In this document: piece after piece, positions 33,222 through 41,015 of the stretch
Position numbering within the stretch: the first letter of the stretch is position 1
How the letters are laid out: each line of letters starts with the position of its first letter
NCBI GenBank assembly: GCA_902596205.1
Contig: CACJSY010000003.1
Coordinates: 1 to 54,858, forward strand
DNA from: an uncultured Pelagibacteraceae bacterium
Lineage (GTDB): Bacteria > Pseudomonadota > Alphaproteobacteria > Pelagibacterales > Pelagibacteraceae
Direction: 5' to 3'
DNA length: 54,858 nt
Notes under the pieces: model-generated
What the model was told of the DNA's origin: nothing
The model's database searches: none
Seen by the model: the letters and a program-made list of their open reading frames with translations, nothing else
Translations under genes and position numbers: made by a program

Positions 33222-33917
33222 TCAGAATTTACTATTTTTATTTACGAAAACTAGGTCAGAATTAACCCAATTAATAAGTTTATAATTATTTCTAGTAAGT
33301 AATTCATAAATTTTTGAGTTTGTAATTTTTTCTAGAGAATTATTATACAATTCGAATTTAGAACTATCTATGTCGGTTACTTCTGAAACAATGACATCTA
33401 TATTGTATTTAGCAAAATTAAATTCTTTTAGCGCCTCAAATTCGTAATTTTCAATGTCTATTGATAAAAGATTTATTTTTTTATTTTGAAATGGAGAGTC
33501 ATTAATTATAGTATTAATAGATACTCCTTTTAATTTTTTTATTTTTTTTGGCTTGTTATCTCTTTTTTCAGCTAAAACTTTGCTTATAGTATTTATTGCA
33601 GATCTTTTGTGATAAAAATATAAATCTTTTTCTTCATTATCTTTTGATGTTACTAATACATTTACATTATGGTCATTTTTTCTCATTAAATTAAATTGTT
33701 TTATTGACTCGCTATCTAAATCTACATTTATTCCTTTCCATCCTTTTTTATATAACAGGTAAGTATTGTTATATTTTATTGGATGGTTGCATCCAATGTC
33801 TAAATAAATTCCATGATTAAAATTAGAAAATAATCTTCCTATAATTAAATCAACACTGCTTATTGAAAATGATTTTTTTGAATATTTATTATAGTATAAT
33901 TCTTTTAATATTTTCAT
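33222..33917 (-). CDS. FkbM-family methyltransferase
   Basis: 231 residues. The FkbM pattern is present: YLDIGCNHPIKYNNTYLLYKKGWKGINVD (SAM loop and acidic end of strand 2), VSINTIINDS and INLLSIDIENYEFEALKEFNF. FkbM proteins usually O-methylate sugars or glycans. It is on the strand opposite the other surface genes and overlaps the recombinase gene by 4 bases, so the two may be transcribed together from the recombinase promoter. Confidence 0.87.
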   Translation of the reverse strand: MKILKELYYNKYSKKSFSISSVDLIIGRLFSNFNHGIYLDIGCNHPIKYNNTYLLYKKGWKGINVDLDSESIKQFNLMRKNDHNVNVLVTSKDNEEKDLYFYHKRSAINTISKVLAEKRDNKPKKIKKLKGVSINTIINDSPFQNKKINLLSIDIENYEFEALKEFNFAKYNIDVIVSEVTDIDSSKFELYNNSLEKITNSKIYELLTRNNYKLINWVNSDLVFVNKNSKF

Positions 33918-34867
33918 AATTTAATTTTTCCTAATGCATTATTTTTAAATATGTTTGCTTCTTTAATATAGCGCCTTACCATTTGAGTTGTCTTATGTCC
34001 TGTCATAGCCATAATGCTTCTTTCATCAGCACCAGACTCTGCAGCGACTGTCGCAAAACCTGATCTTAAACTGTGACCTGAAAAACTTTTGTTTTCTATA
34101 CCTGCTAATTTTAAACAATCTTTTATAATTAATACTACCGATTGATCTGTTAACCTATGTGCGGTAAGTGTTGAGCCTTTTGCAAATCTTCTAAATATTG
34201 GGCCAGTTTTTATTTTAGAAAAATTTATCCAATTTTTTAAACTTGTTACTGGACAATATTTTTCATTAGCGAAATAGGGTAGACCTTTAATCAAACCTTC
34301 TCCAAATTGATCTGTTTTAGATCTCCTAAGTATTATTTTTACACCTTCATCAACAAAATCTAGGTCTTCATAATCAATAGAAATCAATTCTGTACGTCTA
34401 AATCCCCCTCCAAAACCTATAAGTATCAAAGTTCTGTTTCTTAATTTCTTGATTTTTTCTATTTTTTGCTCGTCAATAACATTAATTATTTGTTTTAAAT
34501 GATTGATTAATATAGGTTTTTTTCCTGTTTGAATGCTTCCTTTTTTTCTTTTTATACCCATTAAATTTTCAATAATAATCGGATGCTTAGTGTCTAAATA
34601 ATGACCTTTAAGCTTATGAACAACGCCAATAGAAACTAACCTACGTCTTAAAGTGCTAATTTTCGAGTTTGCCGAAAGGTGTGTTAAATATAACGATACA
34701 ACTTTAGGTTCTGTTGGCATTGAATTAAATCCATGTTTTGCGCAGAAAACACCGAAATCCTTAAAATCAGATTTATACGCTCTCAGCGTGTTATCAGCTT
34801 TAGAACTTTTGAGGTTTTCTAGAGTTTCCTCATGAAGTTTTTTTACATCTGTTAATAACTCATTCAT
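33914..34867 (-). CDS. Tyrosine recombinase/integrase
   Basis: 317 residues. An N-terminal SAM-like core-binding domain (~20-105, with NTLRAYKSDFKDFGVFCAKH) is followed by the catalytic domain. All active residues are visible: Arg157 in GGGFRRTEL, Lys184 in RRSKTDQF, His265 and Arg268 in SGHSLRSG, His291 in MTGHKTT and the nucleophile Tyr300 in VRRYI. It is therefore probably active. It is not an obvious XerC or XerD and looks like the integrase class found on islands. An imperfect 35-base inverted repeat lies 4 bases upstream of its start. Confidence 0.93.
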   Translation of the reverse strand: MNELLTDVKKLHEETLENLKSSKADNTLRAYKSDFKDFGVFCAKHGFNSMPTEPKVVSLYLTHLSANSKISTLRRRLVSIGVVHKLKGHYLDTKHPIIIENLMGIKRKKGSIQTGKKPILINHLKQIINVIDEQKIEKIKKLRNRTLILIGFGGGFRRTELISIDYEDLDFVDEGVKIILRRSKTDQFGEGLIKGLPYFANEKYCPVTSLKNWINFSKIKTGPIFRRFAKGSTLTAHRLTDQSVVLIIKDCLKLAGIENKSFSGHSLRSGFATVAAESGADERSIMAMTGHKTTQMVRRYIKEANIFKNNALGKIKL

Positions 34868-34870
34868 ATA

Positions 34871-34905
34871 ATTACTATTGATAACAATTAATTATCATTA
34901 GTAAT
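34871..34905. repeat. 13-7-13 inverted repeat beside the recombinase start (candidate recombination site or operator)
   Basis: TTACTATTGATAA (34872-34884) and TTATCATTAGTAA (34892-34904) are complementary at 12 of 13 positions around a 7-base spacer CAATTAA. The flanking A/T pair (34871/34905) extends it. Arm and spacer lengths equal those of tyrosine-recombinase core sites. It also sits in the divergent promoter region between the recombinase and the small membrane protein gene. Confidence 0.5.
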
Positions 34906-34922
34906 ATATTAAGTGATTTTAG

Positions 34923-35114
34923 ATGTCAATACGTATAATTTTAAATCTGATGATTAAATTTATTCTTCCTATAGTAGTATTCATAGCCGCTGTTTACGGA
35001 ATTTCATACTTCTGGACTAACTCAAGCACTAAAGGCAAAAAAATGATAGCTTTAGGCTTAATAATAGCCCTAATAATAGGCATATCTTTAACGATTTACT
35101 TAATTTTTGACTAA
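34923..35114 (+). CDS. Small two-helix membrane protein
   Basis: 63 residues, family not recognised. Two hydrophobic helices (about 10-30, IKFILPIVVFIAAVYGISYF, and 42-61, ALGLIIALIIGISLTIYLIF) are joined by a short polar turn NSSTKGKK. It overlaps the alkyltransferase start (TAATG), which supports it being a real translated gene. It is divergent from the recombinase across 55 bases that contain the inverted repeat. Confidence 0.65.
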   Translation: MSIRIILNLMIKFILPIVVFIAAVYGISYFWTNSSTKGKKMIALGLIIALIIGISLTIYLIFD

Positions 35115-35389
35115 TGAAGCTAGTGGGTACTAAATTTCAGCAAAAAGTATGGGCTTATTTGAGGAAAATACCTCGTGGAAGCGTTAAAACCTACTCTCAA
35201 GTGGCAAAAGGCATTGGAAAACCGCTTGCTGTACGTGCTGTGGCCAATGCTATAGGAAAAAACCCTTATGCACCTAAAATTCCTTGCCATAGAGTTATAA
35301 GATCTGACGGATCGCTTGGAGGCTATTCAGGCAAAGGAGGAGTAAAAACGAAGAGATTTTTGCTAAAAAAAGAGGGTATAAGGCTCTAG
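35114..35389 (+). CDS. ogt: One-domain methylated-DNA-protein cysteine methyltransferase (MGMT/Ogt family)
   Basis: 91 residues, only the DNA-binding/active-site domain; the usual N-terminal domain of Ogt or Ada-C (~80 residues) is absent. The helix-turn-helix (VKTYSQVAKGIGKPLAVRAVANAIGKNP) and active site IPCHRVIRSDGSLGGYSGKGGVKTK are intact. The nucleophile Cys is retained, so it is a methyl acceptor rather than an alkyltransferase-like protein (which has Trp). It probably repairs O6-alkylguanine. It is coupled to the small membrane protein and is the last gene before the long non-coding region. Confidence 0.9.
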   Translation: MKLVGTKFQQKVWAYLRKIPRGSVKTYSQVAKGIGKPLAVRAVANAIGKNPYAPKIPCHRVIRSDGSLGGYSGKGGVKTKRFLLKKEGIRL

Positions 35390-35801
35390 AATTGTTATTT
35401 GACGGGCGATCGGGTCTATTAGCCCCTATTTGACTGTATTTTTTATCCACACACTAGTCAGTTGTACTCTAAAATCAATGATTGCAAAAAAAACGCCCTC
35501 TATGGCCGTTTAAACGCTATATTCTATACACGCAAAGCTTGTAGAATTATTGATTATTGCTGCTTTTAGAGTAGTCTAAAACATCCTATTTTATTGGTTT
35601 TTAGGCTTTCAATAGTTAATTTTTAAGAATTTTTCGTGTAAATCCTTAATTTTCAACACCTTTATGATTTTATTTGTCACTTTTTTTTGCTTAAATAAGC
35701 ATTATTTTCCAGTGTATATTTACATTTTTCATTATATATATAAGTAATACTTACCTATTACTTTATATATTACTTTAATTATATGCTGTAAGTAACTGTA
35801 T
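35390..35801. other. 412-base convergent non-coding region with DnaA-box 9-mer and AT-rich repeats
   Basis: This is the only stretch over 300 bases without a gene, and it lies between two 3' ends, so it is not needed for promoters. Its first ~170 bases are visibly richer in G and C than the rest. A perfect TTATCCACA lies at 35443-35451. ACTCTAAAA (35466-35474) and TTTTAGAGT (35564-35572) are inverted. The last ~100 bases are almost pure A/T, with TAAGTAATACTTA (35741-35753) and a direct repeat of TATTACTTTA at 35756 and 35768. I see no ORF, tRNA or known RNA. Confidence 0.6.
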
Positions 35802-36701
35802 TTATTGAAAATATTTAAGACTATAATAAACTACAATCGGGATAGTAAAAAATGACATAACGGTGGAGGTTACAATAACACTAGCTACACTATCAACTAC
35901 CCTTTTCTCTGAATACATTGAACCTACTAGATAAGTTAAAACTGCACTTGGCATGCAAGATTGAATAAGAAGAACACCAGCAGCAAAACCATCTAAATTA
36001 AAAAATTTGATTAATCCAAATCCAATAAAAGGTCCAATAATTACTCTAACTGCTCCAAGAATTGATGCATGAGTCCAAGACACTACTTTTAATCTTGATA
36101 AAGCAATACCTAAGGACATTAAAACTAAAAATATAGTAGCGTATGTAAGTAAAAATGTAGTGTTTTCTAAATATCCAGGAACGTCCCATTCAAAATATAA
36201 AAATATGACTGAAACAATTATACCGTATATTGGCATATTCTTAATTAGTATTTCAAATGAAAAGCTTTTTTTGGCTAATAAAACTCCAAGTGTAAAGTGA
36301 AGAAGAATAATTACTGATGCAATAGCAGACGCGACCCCTAACCCAGCTGTTCCATAGGCAAATAAACAAATAGGAATACCCATATTTCCAGTATTAGGTA
36401 AAATTAACGGTGGCAATTCACTAATAAAATCTTTTTTAAGTAATAAAAGAAATATAATGCCTACAAGAGAAAATCCTCCGATTATAACTAATGCATAAAT
36501 GAAATACTCAGTAAAAACACTTAAAGTTACTCCAGTAGTTGTTATTGTGTAGAAAATCATTGCAGGTGTACCTACATTACCTGCGAATGTAGTTATGAAA
36601 TCAGTGCTAATTTCAGGATTTTTTCTTCCAAGATAGTATCCTACCCCAATAACAAAAAAAACAGGGGCAATAACATCAATGAGTTTTAGGTAGAGCTCCA
36701 T
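35802..36701 (-). CDS. AEC-family transporter (auxin efflux carrier type)
   Basis: 299 residues with about ten membrane helices in two bundles. Family landmarks: VIAPVFFVIGVGYYLGRKN at the start, the PLILPNTGNMGIPICLFAYG region with the conserved N-x-G-x-x-G-x-P crossover, and FAAGVLLIQSCMPSAVLTYLVGSMY near the C-terminus. Bacterial members export or exchange small carboxylates such as malate or malonate; the substrate here is unknown. It shares a base with the SbmA/BacA-like gene upstream, so they form an operon. Confidence 0.9.
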   Translation of the reverse strand: MELYLKLIDVIAPVFFVIGVGYYLGRKNPEISTDFITTFAGNVGTPAMIFYTITTTGVTLSVFTEYFIYALVIIGGFSLVGIIFLLLLKKDFISELPPLILPNTGNMGIPICLFAYGTAGLGVASAIASVIILLHFTLGVLLAKKSFSFEILIKNMPIYGIIVSVIFLYFEWDVPGYLENTTFLLTYATIFLVLMSLGIALSRLKVVSWTHASILGAVRVIIGPFIGFGLIKFFNLDGFAAGVLLIQSCMPSAVLTYLVGSMYSEKRVVDSVASVIVTSTVMSFFTIPIVVYYSLKYFQ

Positions 36702-37705
36702 TAAGCTCTTACATCAGATTTCCTTGGTTTTCTCAACTTATTTTTGAAATTAATAGCTTCTTCAAATTCCATTAGACGTTTGTGAATTGATCTTAATTCA
36801 GTAATTCTAGTCCAATTTTGCAAAAATAATGAAAAACTACTTTGTACTTCTCTGAAAGCGCTTGATGTTTGAATTAATACACCTAAAGTCATGGCTCCAG
36901 TAAATAAGCCTGGACCCATTAATAGATAAGGCACAATAATCATAGTTTGGTTGTACATAATTATCCAAAGATCAAAATATCCATAATGCAAGAAAAGCTT
37001 ATGATAATTGAATTTTATACCTGTAAACAATTGAAGTATAGTTGGCGCTTGAACGTAATTTTTTCTATCATCTTCTCCATAAACTAGTTCTTTTCTAAAG
37101 GCTGCTTCAACTTTTTGATTATTATATTCAAGACCAGGAAGTTTTATTCCTACTATCCAACTAATAACTAAACCACCCAAACTTGCTACCAAAGATACCC
37201 AAACTAATGATCCGGTAATATCTTTAAAAAATGGAATAACTACATTAGATGATAAACCCCAAAGAATAGGAAGAAAGGCAATAAGTAACATAATTGCTCT
37301 AACAATTTGTAATCCTAAGCTCTCTACAATTTTTGCAAAATTCATTGCATCCTCTTGAATTCTTTGTGAGGCTCCCTCTACTTTTGCATCAACTGCTCTC
37401 CAATAAGGCATATAAGAGAAAGTCATTGCTTCTCTCCATCTAAAAGCCCACAATCTGGTAAAATAATTAGTTACAGTGTAGATAATTACGTACGGAATAG
37501 CGAGTTTCATAAATAAAGCTATCCCATCATAAAATTCTGACAATTCTCTTTCTGGCGCTTTTTGTAATAGATCATAAAAGCCCTTGTACCATTCGTTAAT
37601 TTTAACATCGATATATGTTTGAGCAAGTAAGGATAAAATTATGAATGCAAATCCTCCCCATGACCACATTAACCATTTTTTTTCTGTGAAAAAACTACGC
37701 CACAT
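36701..37705 (-). CDS. SbmA/BacA-like inner-membrane transporter
   Basis: 334 residues. The sequence has the SbmA/BacA signature: INEWYKGFYDLLQKAPE, YFTRLWAFRWREAMTFSYMPYWRA, EGASQRIQEDAMNFAKIVESLGLQIVRA and AFREVQSSFSLFLQNWTRITELRSIHKRL. About seven hydrophobic segments are present and there is no ATPase domain, as expected for this proton-driven peptide uptake family. Known members import peptides, and BacA is needed in symbionts. The gene starts 2 bases after the NDUFS4-like stop and overlaps the AEC gene. Confidence 0.9.
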   Translation of the reverse strand: MWRSFFTEKKWLMWSWGGFAFIILSLLAQTYIDVKINEWYKGFYDLLQKAPERELSEFYDGIALFMKLAIPYVIIYTVTNYFTRLWAFRWREAMTFSYMPYWRAVDAKVEGASQRIQEDAMNFAKIVESLGLQIVRAIMLLIAFLPILWGLSSNVVIPFFKDITGSLVWVSLVASLGGLVISWIVGIKLPGLEYNNQKVEAAFRKELVYGEDDRKNYVQAPTILQLFTGIKFNYHKLFLHYGYFDLWIIMYNQTMIIVPYLLMGPGLFTGAMTLGVLIQTSSAFREVQSSFSLFLQNWTRITELRSIHKRLMEFEEAINFKNKLRKPRKSDVRA

Positions 37706-37707
37706 AA

Positions 37708-37992
37708 TTAATTTTTAAGAAAATTGTCAGTATAAGATTTAATAACAAATTCTTTTTTTTTTGGTTCAATAATTTTGTAAGAAATATTATTTTTTTTAGC
37801 AAATTCAATTGCTTGTTCTTTGGTTGAAAACTTTAATGTCACCTCCTCTAAAGTATCAGTAGATGTTTCCCAACCCATTAAAGGATTAATTGATGGATCT
37901 TTTGTCTCAAAGGATAAAAGCCATTTTTTTTGCTTTCCCCTACCCGACTGCATAGCAGTCTTTGAAGGTATATATATTTTTGCTTTTTTCAT
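37708..37992 (-). CDS. NADH dehydrogenase accessory subunit (NDUFS4/ETC complex I family)
   Basis: 94 residues. AKIYIPSKTAMQSGRGKQKKWLLSFE, LMGWETSTDTLEEVTLKFSTKEQAIEFAKKNNISYKI and a C-terminal K-S-Y-x-D-N-F match the 'ETC complex I subunit conserved region' of alphaproteobacteria and mitochondria. It is a small accessory subunit of complex I facing the cytoplasm. It is encoded between tRNA-Pro and the SbmA/BacA-like gene, far from any nuo operon in the window. Confidence 0.92.
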   Translation of the reverse strand: MKKAKIYIPSKTAMQSGRGKQKKWLLSFETKDPSINPLMGWETSTDTLEEVTLKFSTKEQAIEFAKKNNISYKIIEPKKKEFVIKSYTDNFLKN

Positions 37993-38000
37993 GTTTTTAA

Positions 38001-38077
<77 letters not shown>

Positions 38078-38086
38078 ATCGTCTGT

Positions 38087-38115
38087 TTTATAGGTTAATT
38101 ATATGTTTTTGGCAA
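38087..38115 (-). promoter_or_regulatory. Promoter of tRNA-Pro
   Basis: On the minus strand TTGCCA (38110-38115) and TATAAA (38087-38092) are separated by exactly 17 bases, both 5/6 to consensus. The -10 ends 9 bases before the mature tRNA 5' end at 38077, so the transcribed leader can be only a few bases. Confidence 0.6.
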
Positions 38116-38150
38116 TTGAAAGATAGTCTCTATACAAGTAAATAATACCC

Positions 38151-39323
38151 ATGATCCAACAAATTACAAAACCTTTTAAATATTTTTTTAAGCTTGAAGC
38201 TGCTTCAGGATTAGTTCTGCTTTTTGCTGCCGTCCTCGCACTTATTATAAGTAACGGACAATTAAGTGATATTTATTTTTCTTCTCTAGAAAAGTACATA
38301 ATTCTTGGAACAAAAGAGTTTGGTTTAAAATTAAGTGTGCTTCATTGGATTAATGACGTGTTAATGGCAATTTTTTTCTTTTTTGTTTCATTAGAGATAA
38401 AAAGAGAATTTCTTCAAGGTGAGTTATCAAATCCAAAACAAGCTATGCTTCCAATTATAGGTGCTGTAGGCGGAATGGCAGTTCCAGCTTTATTTTATAT
38501 TATGATAAATTATTCAGATAGCACCACATTAAATGGATGGGCTATACCATCAGCTACAGACATTGCCTTTTCATTAGGTGTGTTATCACTATTAGGAAAA
38601 AGAGTTCCTATATCTTTAAAAGTTTTTTTAACAGCTTTAGCAATCATCGATGATTTGGGAGCTATAGTTATTATTGCTTTCTTTTACTCAGGGAATATTG
38701 AAATAAAATATTTAATTTTGATGCTCGTATCAGTAATTTTTTTAGTTGGTCTCAATAAATTTAAAGTAAAAAGTTTTATACCTTTTTTAGTCGTAGGGGT
38801 ATTTTTATGGGATTTCACCCATCAATCCGGAATTCATGCTACTATTGCCGGAGTATTATTAGCTTTAACTATTCCCCATAATATAAAAAATAGTAAAGAG
38901 TCCATGCTACTTAAATTAGAACATGGTCTTTCACCATATGTAGCATTTGGAATTATGCCTGTTTTTGCTTTTGCTAATGCAGGTGTATCTTTGGAAGGTT
39001 TGACTTTTGAAACTCTTTTGAATCCAGTTCCATTAGGAATAGTACTCGGCTTATTTTTCGGAAAACAAATAGGTGTATTTGTGCTTTCTTATATTTCTAT
39101 AAAACTTAAATTTGCAGATAAGCCTACTGGTTCAACATGGCCAGCTTTATATGCAGTGTCAATATTAACAGGTATTGGTTTTACAATGAGTTTATTTGTA
39201 GGAAACTTAGCTTTTGCAAATAATTTAGAATATATGGACGGAGTAAAAATTGGAGTATTAACAGGTTCTTTATTGTCAACTCTCTTTGGGTATTTCTTGT
39301 TACTAATATTTTCAAAAAAATGA
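38151..39323 (+). CDS. nhaA: Na+/H+ antiporter NhaA
   Basis: 390 residues with about 12 membrane helices. The functional aspartates are in ATDIAFSLGVLSLLG and LAIIDDLGAIVIIAFFYSG (the Asp-Asp ion site). LHWINDVLMAIFFFFVSLEIKREFLQGEL and ILTGIGFTMSLFVGNLAF are also characteristic. It exchanges external protons for internal sodium, relevant to a marine cell. It stands divergent from tRNA-Pro, and its 3' end overlaps the NifU-like gene by ATGA. Confidence 0.95.
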   Translation: MIQQITKPFKYFFKLEAASGLVLLFAAVLALIISNGQLSDIYFSSLEKYIILGTKEFGLKLSVLHWINDVLMAIFFFFVSLEIKREFLQGELSNPKQAMLPIIGAVGGMAVPALFYIMINYSDSTTLNGWAIPSATDIAFSLGVLSLLGKRVPISLKVFLTALAIIDDLGAIVIIAFFYSGNIEIKYLILMLVSVIFLVGLNKFKVKSFIPFLVVGVFLWDFTHQSGIHATIAGVLLALTIPHNIKNSKESMLLKLEHGLSPYVAFGIMPVFAFANAGVSLEGLTFETLLNPVPLGIVLGLFFGKQIGVFVLSYISIKLKFADKPTGSTWPALYAVSILTGIGFTMSLFVGNLAFANNLEYMDGVKIGVLTGSLLSTLFGYFLLLIFSKK

Positions 39324-39715
39324 TCAGTAAAGATATAATTAAATTAGCTTCTAGTAGTAATAATTTTGGCCTAAAAAATAGTTATTCTCACAAAACTTCT
39401 TTAAAAAATTCGTTATGTGGGGATAAAATAACTCTTGAACTTATTGTTAAAAACAAAAAAGTAAGTTCTATGAGGTATGAAACGGAAGCATGTATTTATT
39501 GCGAAGCCTCAGCAAGTCTTTTATCAAAGAAGATTAAAAATCTTTATTTAAAAGATATTAAAAAAGATTTTTTAATTTTAAAAAATTTTAATAAAAAAAA
39601 TTTTAAAATACCGAGAAATTTGTCAGTTTTTAAAAAATTATTTTCAAGCGACAATTTAAGCAGAATAAAATGTTTAATATTGCCATTTAATGCTGTATTA
39701 AAAGCTTTAAAATGA
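39320..39715 (+). CDS. NifU/IscU-like iron-sulfur scaffold domain protein
   Basis: 131 residues. The three scaffold cysteine positions are visible: SLCGDKITLELI (Cys 1), ACIYCEASASLLSKKI (Cys 2, with a second cysteine three residues earlier) and IKCLILPFNAVLKAL (Cys 3). This is the NifU N-terminal/IscU fold. The role may be cluster assembly or transfer; as a stand-alone copy outside an isc/suf operon its specific partner is unknown. It overlaps nhaA and the glutathione peroxidase gene by 4 bases on each side. Confidence 0.82.
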   Translation: MISKDIIKLASSSNNFGLKNSYSHKTSLKNSLCGDKITLELIVKNKKVSSMRYETEACIYCEASASLLSKKIKNLYLKDIKKDFLILKNFNKKNFKIPRNLSVFKKLFSSDNLSRIKCLILPFNAVLKALK

Positions 39716-40251
39716 TTAAAAAATATCTATTTTTAATAATTATGTTTGGATTATTTAGCATGGGCTCAAAAACATACGCTGAAATTGCATATAATTTTAA
39801 ATTTAATGGAATCGATGGTAAGCAAATTAACCTAGCAGATTATGAAAATAAAGTTTTAGTAGTGGTAAATGTAGCATCTAGATGTGGATTTACACCACAA
39901 TACTCTGATCTTCAAAAAATTTGGGAAGATTATAAAGATAAAAATGTTGTGATAATTGGTGTTCCTACAAATAATTTTAAACAAGAACCGGGTTCTAATA
40001 AGGAAATCAAAGATTTTTGTGAAACAAATTTCAATATTAATTTTCCAATGACTGAAAAAATTGATGTATTAGGAAAAAATGCACACCCTTTTTTTAAATG
40101 GGCTAGAGAAAATTATGGAAATAGTGCAATTCCTAAATGGAATTTTCACAAAATTATAGTAGGGAAAGACGGAAAAGTAGCTAATACATTTTCTTCGATC
40201 ACAAAACCATCCTCAGAAAAGTTTAGAAAAGCAATAGAAAAGTTAATTTAA
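39712..40251 (+). CDS. Glutathione peroxidase family protein, exported
   Basis: 179 residues. An N-terminal signal peptide of ~22 residues (IKKYLFLIIMFGLFSMGSKTYA) precedes a thiol peroxidase domain: VVVNVASRCGFTPQYSDL with the peroxidatic Cys, FKQEPGSNKEIKDFC with the catalytic Gln and possible resolving Cys, and PKWNFHKIIVGKDG with the Trp and Asn. It should reduce peroxides, probably with thioredoxin-like donors, in the periplasm. It overlaps the NifU-like gene at its start and the convergent MBL gene by 4 bases at its end. Confidence 0.93.
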   Translation: MIKKYLFLIIMFGLFSMGSKTYAEIAYNFKFNGIDGKQINLADYENKVLVVVNVASRCGFTPQYSDLQKIWEDYKDKNVVIIGVPTNNFKQEPGSNKEIKDFCETNFNINFPMTEKIDVLGKNAHPFFKWARENYGNSAIPKWNFHKIIVGKDGKVANTFSSITKPSSEKFRKAIEKLI

Positions 40252-41015
40252 AAAGAAAAGCTTAATCCATCGTAAGCAGGAATTATATTACTTGGTAATT
40301 TATTTTTTAACTCAAAATAATCTAAATCAGTATGCAGATTAGTAAGTATAGCTTTTTTTGGCCTAATAAGATTTATTAAATCCATAGCAGACTCAAAATT
40401 AAAATGAGATGGATGTTTATCAATTTTTAGACAATCAACTATTAAGTAATCTAGATTTTTAAGATAGATTAAATTTTTTTTTGGTACATTATTACAATCA
40501 CTCAAATAACCAATTTTCTCCATTACATATCCAGTTGCATTAATTAATCCATGATTAACTTCAAATGATTTTATAGATAATTTATTTAATCCTTTTCTTA
40601 TTGAAAAATTTTTATTAATAATATTAGCCTTCATAATTGGCTTATATCCATGTTTATTTACAAAACAAAATTTATAACTTTTTTTTAAAGCTCTTATAGT
40701 TCTGGAACTGCCGTAAATTGGTATTTTTGATTTGTTTTTCCAATAAAATGGTCTCATCTCAAAAATGCCTGCAGTTTGGTCTGCGTGTTCATGAGTGTAA
40801 ATAATAGAGTCTAATGTTTTTATTTTGTTTTTTAAAAATTGATGTTTAATATCTGGCGATGTATCAATAAGAACCGATAAGTTTCCTTTTTGAATATGGG
40901 CGCAACATCTAGTTCTTTGATTTTTTGAATTTTTTTTTAGTTTACCTGTATAGCTAGTAATCCATGGAGAACCTAGCGAACTACCGCATCCAAGAATAGT
41001 GAATTTATTTTTCAA
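40248..41015 (-). CDS. MBL-fold metallohydrolase, PhnP/RNase Z-like
   Basis: 255 residues. The metallo-beta-lactamase motif is IYTHEHADQTAGIFEMRPFY (H-x-H-x-D-x). LGCGSSLGSPWI at the N-terminus, a LSDCNNVP Asp and TNLHTDLDY His complete the metal site. The N-terminus with three cysteines (GCGSS and TRCCAH) resembles PhnP/cyclic phosphodiesterases. The start is a TTG that overlaps the tatD stop; no ATG precedes the conserved first strand. It belongs to the tatD-metG operon. Confidence 0.88.
   Translation of the reverse strand: MKNKFTILGCGSSLGSPWITSYTGKLKKNSKNQRTRCCAHIQKGNLSVLIDTSPDIKHQFLKNKIKTLDSIIYTHEHADQTAGIFEMRPFYWKNKSKIPIYGSSRTIRALKKSYKFCFVNKHGYKPIMKANIINKNFSIRKGLNKLSIKSFEVNHGLINATGYVMEKIGYLSDCNNVPKKNLIYLKNLDYLIVDCLKIDKHPSHFNFESAMDLINLIRPKKAILTNLHTDLDYFELKNKLPSNIIPAYDGLSFSF

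Noticed and set aside
15746-35400. tRNA-Glu and the recombinase as the two ends of one integrated island
   Set aside because: The arrangement fits an island, but I could not find by eye a repeat of the tRNA 3' end near the recombinase or in the gap after ogt, so there is no attachment-site evidence for this tRNA.
35390-35600. Integron attC-like element
   Set aside because: Inverted repeats are present but the GTT/AAC core sites of attC are not, and the recombinase does not show an obvious integron-integrase insert.
35690-35740. dif-like site around TGTATA at about 35712
   Set aside because: The centre resembles a Xer site, but the left arm does not match the proteobacterial dif pattern and the right arm matches only partly.
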